A stretch of DNA of 9,603 bases from Acidobacteriota bacterium (lineage in GTDB: Bacteria; Acidobacteriota; Terriglobia; Terriglobales; Acidobacteriaceae): contig JAJZFR010000206.1 in assembly GCA_021805265.1 (NCBI GenBank), positions 1-9,603 of the forward strand. The letters are read 5' to 3'. Under the pieces are notes generated by a model, which searched no databases, had not been told where the DNA came from, and saw only the letters and a list, made by a program, of their open reading frames with translations. This document shows positions 5,873 to 9,603 of this stretch, one piece after another (positions within the stretch are counted from its first letter, which is position 1; each line of letters begins with the position of its first letter). The position numbers were made by a program, and so were the translations under genes.

Positions 5873-6941
5873 GGCTCACCTTCCCGTTGCTTCCCGCCGG
5901 CGCCGCTGCGGTTGCAGCGGGTGCCAGCTCCGTGGTTGTTGTCGTCTGCTGAATCCGGTAGTTCGTATCCAGATTCTTGATGTACTCCACCAGCGAGAAC
6001 AGACCCTCCTCGCTCACCTGGCCCTCATAGGTCGGCATGATCGGAGCATACCCCTGCGTGATATGCGCCGATGGATTCAGAATCGCCTGCCGCAGATACT
6101 CGTCGTCCACCGTCACCTTCTGCCCGTTGGTCAGCGTCAGCGTCGAGCCGTACACGCCCGCCAGGCTCGGTCCGCGCGCCCCGGGTGTCCCGTTGTGGCA
6201 AGCCGTGCAGCTCAGGCTCGCAAACAACCGCTCCCCGTTCTGCGCCAGCGATACCCCGCTCGTCGAGCTGGCCAGCCACTTCTTGTAATCGTCCTGGCTC
6301 ATCACCACAATCTGCCCGATCATCGCCGAGTGCGCCGTACCGCAATACTGGCTGCAGAACAGGTGATACGTCCCCTCCTGCGTCGCCTCAAACCACACCG
6401 TCGTATAACGGCCCGGAATCGCCTCCCGCTTCACGCGGAACGCCGGCATCGAAAAGCTGTGAAAGACATCCTGCGAGATCAGCGTCAGGTCCACAGGCTG
6501 GTTCACCGGCACATGCAGGCTGTTGATCTCGTGCTGCCCGCCCGGATGCTCCGCCTTCCACATCCACTGCTTGCCCACCACATACACCTGCATCGCATTC
6601 GGCGGCGGCGTATAGATCCGGAAGTACAGCACCGATCCCCACACGAACATCACCAGGAACAGGCCCAGCGGAATGATCGTCCAGGTCGCCTCCAGCAGCG
6701 TCGAGCCTTCAATCTGCGTCGCCACAGGGTTTCGTTCCCGCCGATACAGAATCGAGAACGTCACCACCAGCAGGATCACCAGCGTCAATCCCACCAGACT
6801 CACCAGCGTCATGAACAGAAGAAGCGCATCCACCTGCGGCGCCACCTTCGACGCCTCCGGCGGAATCACCGCGAAGTTCGTCAGCCACTTCACCAAAAAC
6901 TGCCAGATTACTGGACTAATGTGATCCATTCCCTTTTCCAT
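5865..6941 (-). CDS. coxB: Cytochrome c oxidase subunit II with fused cytochrome c domain (caa3 type)
   Basis: The 358-residue subunit receives electrons on the periplasmic side and passes them to subunit I. Two membrane helices (about 33-64 and 84-108) are followed by the cupredoxin domain with the aromatic KQWMWK patch (124-129). The CuA ligands are His161, Cys196, Gln198 (a position often Glu), Cys200, His204 and Met207 within CSQYCGTAHSAM. A cytochrome c domain follows: CTACH at 245-249 binds heme c, and Met302 in IMPTYEG is the likely axial ligand. The C-terminal tail is rich in Thr, Ala and Pro, probably flexible. The fused heme c makes this a caa3 oxidase. The start is ambiguous between ATG 6941 and ATG 6929 (four residues shorter, with a GGAAAAGGGA stretch directly upstream). 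It overlaps coxA by 8 bp and lies 70 nt from the SCO1-type gene. Confidence 0.97.
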   Translation of the reverse strand: MEKGMDHISPVIWQFLVKWLTNFAVIPPEASKVAPQVDALLLFMTLVSLVGLTLVILLVVTFSILYRRERNPVATQIEGSTLLEATWTIIPLGLFLVMFVWGSVLYFRIYTPPPNAMQVYVVGKQWMWKAEHPGGQHEINSLHVPVNQPVDLTLISQDVFHSFSMPAFRVKREAIPGRYTTVWFEATQEGTYHLFCSQYCGTAHSAMIGQIVVMSQDDYKKWLASSTSGVSLAQNGERLFASLSCTACHNGTPGARGPSLAGVYGSTLTLTNGQKVTVDDEYLRQAILNPSAHITQGYAPIMPTYEGQVSEEGLFSLVEYIKNLDTNYRIQQTTTTTELAPAATAAAPAGSNGKVSHE

Positions 6942-6952
6942 TCATCTCAGAT

Positions 6953-6972
6953 TCCGGCTCTTGCTCCGGCTC
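6953..6972. repeat. Short direct repeat in the SCO1-coxB spacer
   Basis: TCCGGCTC occurs twice (6953-6960 and 6965-6972) separated by TTGC, within the 70-nt spacer upstream of coxB. It could be a coincidence of composition. No promoter could be assigned to it. Confidence 0.4.
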
Positions 6973-7011
6973 AACCGTTCTCATCGCTGCCCCGCTACCT
7001 GGCAGACCCCT

Positions 7012-7914
7012 TCAAACCTTTTTGCCGCTCCCCAGATCCTTCTTGAATCCCATCAGCATGAACCCGCCCAGCAGCAGCACCGTCAACGCTCCGGCAATCT
7101 GCACAATCCGCGCAATGATCAGACTGTGCGTATTCGTCGTCGGATCGTAGTGGTAGCAGTACGTCAGAATGTTCTGCACCGGCGAACCGATCTTGTTCGA
7201 CGAAGCCTCCATCAAGCCCAGCAGCATATCGTTCGGGCTGTACTCCACGCCCATGTAATACTGCGCAATCCTGCCCTGCGGCGTCACAATCTGGATCGCG
7301 CTTGCATGCGCAAACTGGTCCAGCTTCCCGTCCGGCCCCTTGATCTTCACATACCCGAATCCCACCGCCTGCGTCAGCGCGTCGATCGAACTCTGCGGAC
7401 CCGTCAGAAAGTGCCACCCTGCCGCCGTCTCCGGCTTTCCATACTGCTTCAGATAGATCGTCTTCTTCGCCGCCGCCAGCGCCGGCCCTTCCGTCGGATC
7501 GATGCTCACCACAATCACGTTGAAGTCCCGCCCCGGCGTCAGATGCACCATCCGCAGCGCCGAAGCCACACCCTGCATCTCCTCCGAGCAAAGCATCGGG
7601 CAGTTGTAGTAGACCAGCGCCAGAATCGCCGGCTTGCTTGCCGCGCTGCCGCCAAAGTAGCTGCCCAGCGTCACCGCCTTGCCCGTCTCGTCCACAAACG
7701 GCAGGCCCAGCGGAAGCTGCTGGTTCAGATGCTGCTCGATCGTCACCTTGCTCAGCAGCGGCGGCTTCTCGTTCTCCGGACCCATCTGCTTCTCGCCAAT
7801 CGAACTCACCTGCGCCCCAGCCGGCAGCATGCAAGCCAGCACGCAGGCGACCAGCAGCGCGAAAGCGCGTCCAGCGCTCTCTGCCGTTCTCCGCTTTGTG
7901 CTTGCCTGCCTCAT
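7012..7914 (-). CDS. SCO1/SenC-family copper chaperone for cytochrome oxidase
   Basis: A 300-residue thioredoxin-fold protein that probably delivers copper to the CuA site of CoxB, or reduces its cysteines. The copper-binding CxxxC is Cys105-Pro-Met-Leu-Cys109 (YYNCPMLCSE), and the third ligand is His203 (QFAHAS). VVSIDP (135-140) and the GWHFLTG segment (166-172) are further family signatures. The N-terminus has positive charges and a hydrophobic stretch (about 17-32), a Sec signal or anchor. LVAC at 21-24 resembles a lipobox but the hydrophobic stretch before it is short. After the fold, the longer SCO subtype continues with YCYHYDP (252-258) and a C-terminal helix at about 265-288, so it is membrane-tethered. 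The ATG at 7914 has GAGGGAG closely upstream. It is 88 nt after the upstream hypothetical gene and 70 nt before coxB. Confidence 0.95.
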   Translation of the reverse strand: MRQASTKRRTAESAGRAFALLVACVLACMLPAGAQVSSIGEKQMGPENEKPPLLSKVTIEQHLNQQLPLGLPFVDETGKAVTLGSYFGGSAASKPAILALVYYNCPMLCSEEMQGVASALRMVHLTPGRDFNVIVVSIDPTEGPALAAAKKTIYLKQYGKPETAAGWHFLTGPQSSIDALTQAVGFGYVKIKGPDGKLDQFAHASAIQIVTPQGRIAQYYMGVEYSPNDMLLGLMEASSNKIGSPVQNILTYCYHYDPTTNTHSLIIARIVQIAGALTVLLLGGFMLMGFKKDLGSGKKV

Positions 7915-8002
7915 GCTCCCTCGCTTCGATCCTCGGCCTTCGTCCGCCGCCTGACAACCCTGTACCCGCGGCTCGCTTTCACCGCTTCAAAAATCAGCGC
8001 AC

Positions 8003-8617
8003 TTACTGCGTTGCGCCCCGCATCTCCATCATCTTCGCCGTCTCTTCCTGCTCATAGCCCGTCCGCGCAAAGCCGCTCGTCAGCGGCATCTTCACCGCCG
8101 GCTTCCGGTCGTGCGCCAGCAGCGGAGCTGTCGCCTGGAACTGCGTCACCGGCAACCCCTGCTGCGCAATCAGCTCCATCGCCCGGTCGATCGGAATCCG
8201 CACCACGCCCTTCGACGCATCGGCCCACGTATAGTGGTCCAGCAGCAGGTCTTCCTTCGCGTGCAGGTCGGCAACCTCCTGATACCCGTCGTCGGTCTGC
8301 AAACGCGGCGTCGGGAAGCTTTGCACCAGCGCCGAGTACTGCTTCTGGATCTCCGGGCTGTTCGCCAGGTTCCCCAGCTTCCGCACATCCACCGGATGCG
8401 CCCACTTGTTCGGTGGCCCATCCGCCTTCGCAAGCTCCGAGTTGATCACCTTGCCAATGCCAAAACACAGCACCGCCGAGACCGCCACAAAGATCGCCAG
8501 CGCCGTCAGGAAGACCACAATCCCCGACACCTGCACATCGGACTCTTCAAATCCCTTGGCAATCCGCGCCGGGTCCAGCGGCTGATCGCTCGTACTGTGA
8601 TGCTCATGCATGGCCAT
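8003..8617 (-). CDS. Cox-associated membrane-anchored protein of unknown function
   Basis: A 204-residue protein with one predicted membrane helix (about 32-56), a His-rich N-terminus (MAMHEHHS) and a hydrophilic remainder that probably faces the periplasm. Its most distinctive part is RLQTDD (105-110), followed by a charged helix and then GVVRIPIDRAMELIAQQGLP (137-156). I recall a similar LQ...RIPI.RAMEL...GLP pattern in uncharacterised proteins beside SCO1 and cox genes, but cannot name a family with certainty. No heme- or metal-binding motif is visible. The ATG at 8617 has GGAG 7 nt upstream and overlaps the actF stop by 14 bp. The gene sits between actF and the SCO1-type gene, so a role in assembly or coupling of complex III with the oxidase is plausible but is only inferred from position. 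That it is a real gene is well supported by the tight operon fit. Confidence 0.85.
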   Translation of the reverse strand: MAMHEHHSTSDQPLDPARIAKGFEESDVQVSGIVVFLTALAIFVAVSAVLCFGIGKVINSELAKADGPPNKWAHPVDVRKLGNLANSPEIQKQYSALVQSFPTPRLQTDDGYQEVADLHAKEDLLLDHYTWADASKGVVRIPIDRAMELIAQQGLPVTQFQATAPLLAHDRKPAVKMPLTSGFARTGYEQEETAKMMEMRGATQ

Positions 8618-9603
8618 GTTCAGGCTCCAGAATCTCCGCCAGATGCGGATCGTTGGTCTGTACCAGAGGTCGCCGGGTCAGCTCCCAGCTATAGTAGGCA
8701 ACCCACAGCGAAACCATCGCCACAGGCACCGCAATATACTCCAGAATTCCCCAGCTGAAGTGCAGATTTCCCGCCGCGTCCTTGAAGTTCGGCTCCACCA
8801 GCCAGAACAGGTCAAAGAACTTCGCGAAGATCATCCACTGCGCCACCCGCATCAGCCGCTTCTTGTTCGTCTTCAGGTCGCGCGACAGCAGCAGCGCAAA
8901 CGGAATCAGCCAGTGAAAGAGGAAGTCCAGCGTCGCCACCACGCCCCAGTGGCCGTTGATCCGGTGCATATACCAGACAATCTCTTCCGGCAGGTTCCCC
9001 GACCAGATAATCAGGAACTGCGCAAATGCCAGATAGATATTCAGCATCACAAACGCCATCATGAACTTGCCCAGATCGTACTGCTCTGTCTTCCGCAGCA
9101 GCGTCTTGATCGGTTCTTCCTTCGACAACGCCAGCGTCGTCAGCACCGCCAGCGCCAGCACCTGATAGCCCTCGCCCACCAGGAAGAGCAGTCCATAGAC
9201 CGACGAGTACCACGTCACGTCCATGCTCATCACCCAGTAAATGACCGCCGCCGTCATCGTCAGCGCATACACCACAATCCCGAAGCCCGACAGATTCTCC
9301 GTCTTCCTGATCCAGTACGGCGTCGTCGTTGCATCCTGCGTATCGCGCTTCAGGCCCCAGCCATTCAGCCGCCACGTATAGAACGCCCAGATCGCAAAGC
9401 AGATCCCGCCCACCACCCAGAACATCTCCGGGTTCAGCATCGGACGCTTCCACTCGATCGCGTGCGCCTCGCCTTCCGTAATCAGGCCAGCCTTCAGCGC
9501 CGCCGCCGCGTCCTGGAAACGCGCCCACAGATACAGCTTCTTCATCCACAGCCCGGTCACAATCCAGTAGAGGAAGACCAGCGGCAGCGTGCGCGTCATC
9601 GCC
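8604..9603 (-). CDS. actF: Alternative complex III subunit ActF, C-terminal part (5' end outside window)
   Basis: The frame is open to the right edge, giving at least 332 residues. A Met at 9599 is internal, because the frame continues and the visible protein begins inside a helix. At least eight membrane helices are seen. Conserved stretches include SVYGLLFLVGEGYQVLAL, KFMMAFVMLNIYLAFAQFLI and PEEIVWYMHRINGHWGVV. These match the quinol:cytochrome c oxidoreductase membrane subunit ActF, which with ActC belongs to the NrfD/PsrC-like family. Alternative complex III replaces cytochrome bc1: it oxidises quinol and delivers electrons to a c-type heme or directly to the oxidase. Here it lies directly upstream of caa3 oxidase genes, as in Rhodothermus-like clusters. 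The small downstream gene overlaps its end by 14 bp. The N-terminal one or two helices are missing. ActC is the alternative paralogue, but position at the end of the cluster favours ActF. Confidence 0.9.
   Translation of the reverse strand, partial: AMTRTLPLVFLYWIVTGLWMKKLYLWARFQDAAAALKAGLITEGEAHAIEWKRPMLNPEMFWVVGGICFAIWAFYTWRLNGWGLKRDTQDATTTPYWIRKTENLSGFGIVVYALTMTAAVIYWVMSMDVTWYSSVYGLLFLVGEGYQVLALAVLTTLALSKEEPIKTLLRKTEQYDLGKFMMAFVMLNIYLAFAQFLIIWSGNLPEEIVWYMHRINGHWGVVATLDFLFHWLIPFALLLSRDLKTNKKRLMRVAQWMIFAKFFDLFWLVEPNFKDAAGNLHFSWGILEYIAVPVAMVSLWVAYYSWELTRRPLVQTNDPHLAEILEPEHGHA

Noticed and set aside
4220..7046. Long plus-strand open frames opposite coxA and coxB (for example 5823-7046)
   Set aside because: They are antisense to genes with intact catalytic motifs, and their products are Arg/His/Gln-rich with no recognisable domain.
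6995..7957. 320-codon minus-strand frame overlapping the SCO1-type gene
   Set aside because: It is out of frame with the SCO1 protein, which has CxxxC, the copper His and a good ribosome site. The alternative product is Gly/Ala/Asp-rich without motifs.

Overview
The window looks like a piece of a GC-rich, aerobic, diderm-type bacterial chromosome. The most likely source is an acidobacterium (Terriglobia/Acidobacteriaceae-like). That is an inference from three things: the gene order alternative complex III - small membrane protein - SCO1 - coxB - coxA - coxC - coxD, the A2-type oxidase, and my recollection of GCAA-rich low-complexity tracts in such genomes. No 16S or other decisive marker is present.

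Layout. (1) Positions 1-777, plus strand: the 3' end of a PAS-domain methyl-accepting chemotaxis protein, cut by the left edge. (2) 778-1235: a gene-free stretch with repeat cluster A (888-1131), a short CG palindrome and a 15-bp tandem duplication. (3) 1236-2615, minus strand: a complete class II CPD photolyase, convergent with the chemotaxis gene. (4) 2616-3119: a second gene-free stretch, with an intrinsic terminator reading on the minus strand (2655-2685) and repeat cluster B (2737-3082). (5) 3120-9603, minus strand: a tightly packed respiratory operon, read right to left as actF (5' end outside the window), a small membrane-anchored protein of unknown function, SCO1-type copper chaperone, coxB with a fused cytochrome c domain, coxA, coxC and coxD.

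How the genes work together. Alternative complex III oxidises quinol and passes electrons, probably directly or through a c-type heme, to the caa3-type oxidase. In the oxidase, the fused cytochrome c and CuA centre of subunit II feed heme a and the heme a3/CuB centre of subunit I. SCO1 delivers copper to CuA. Subunits III and IV complete the membrane core. Several genes overlap by 8-14 bp, which suggests one polycistronic mRNA with translational coupling. No operon promoter lies inside the window.

The most unusual part is the pair of repeat clusters either side of the photolyase gene. Each consists of runs of a NNTTGC hexamer punctuated by a conserved 32-nt header carrying a TTCCC-GAA-GGGAA hairpin. 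The header-to-header distances are 116, 92 and 98 bp, plus 134 bp to a degenerate header remnant. All leave remainder 2 on division by 6, so the units differ only by whole hexamers. The reading frame therefore rotates at each unit, which argues strongly that the arrays are non-coding although long open frames cross them.
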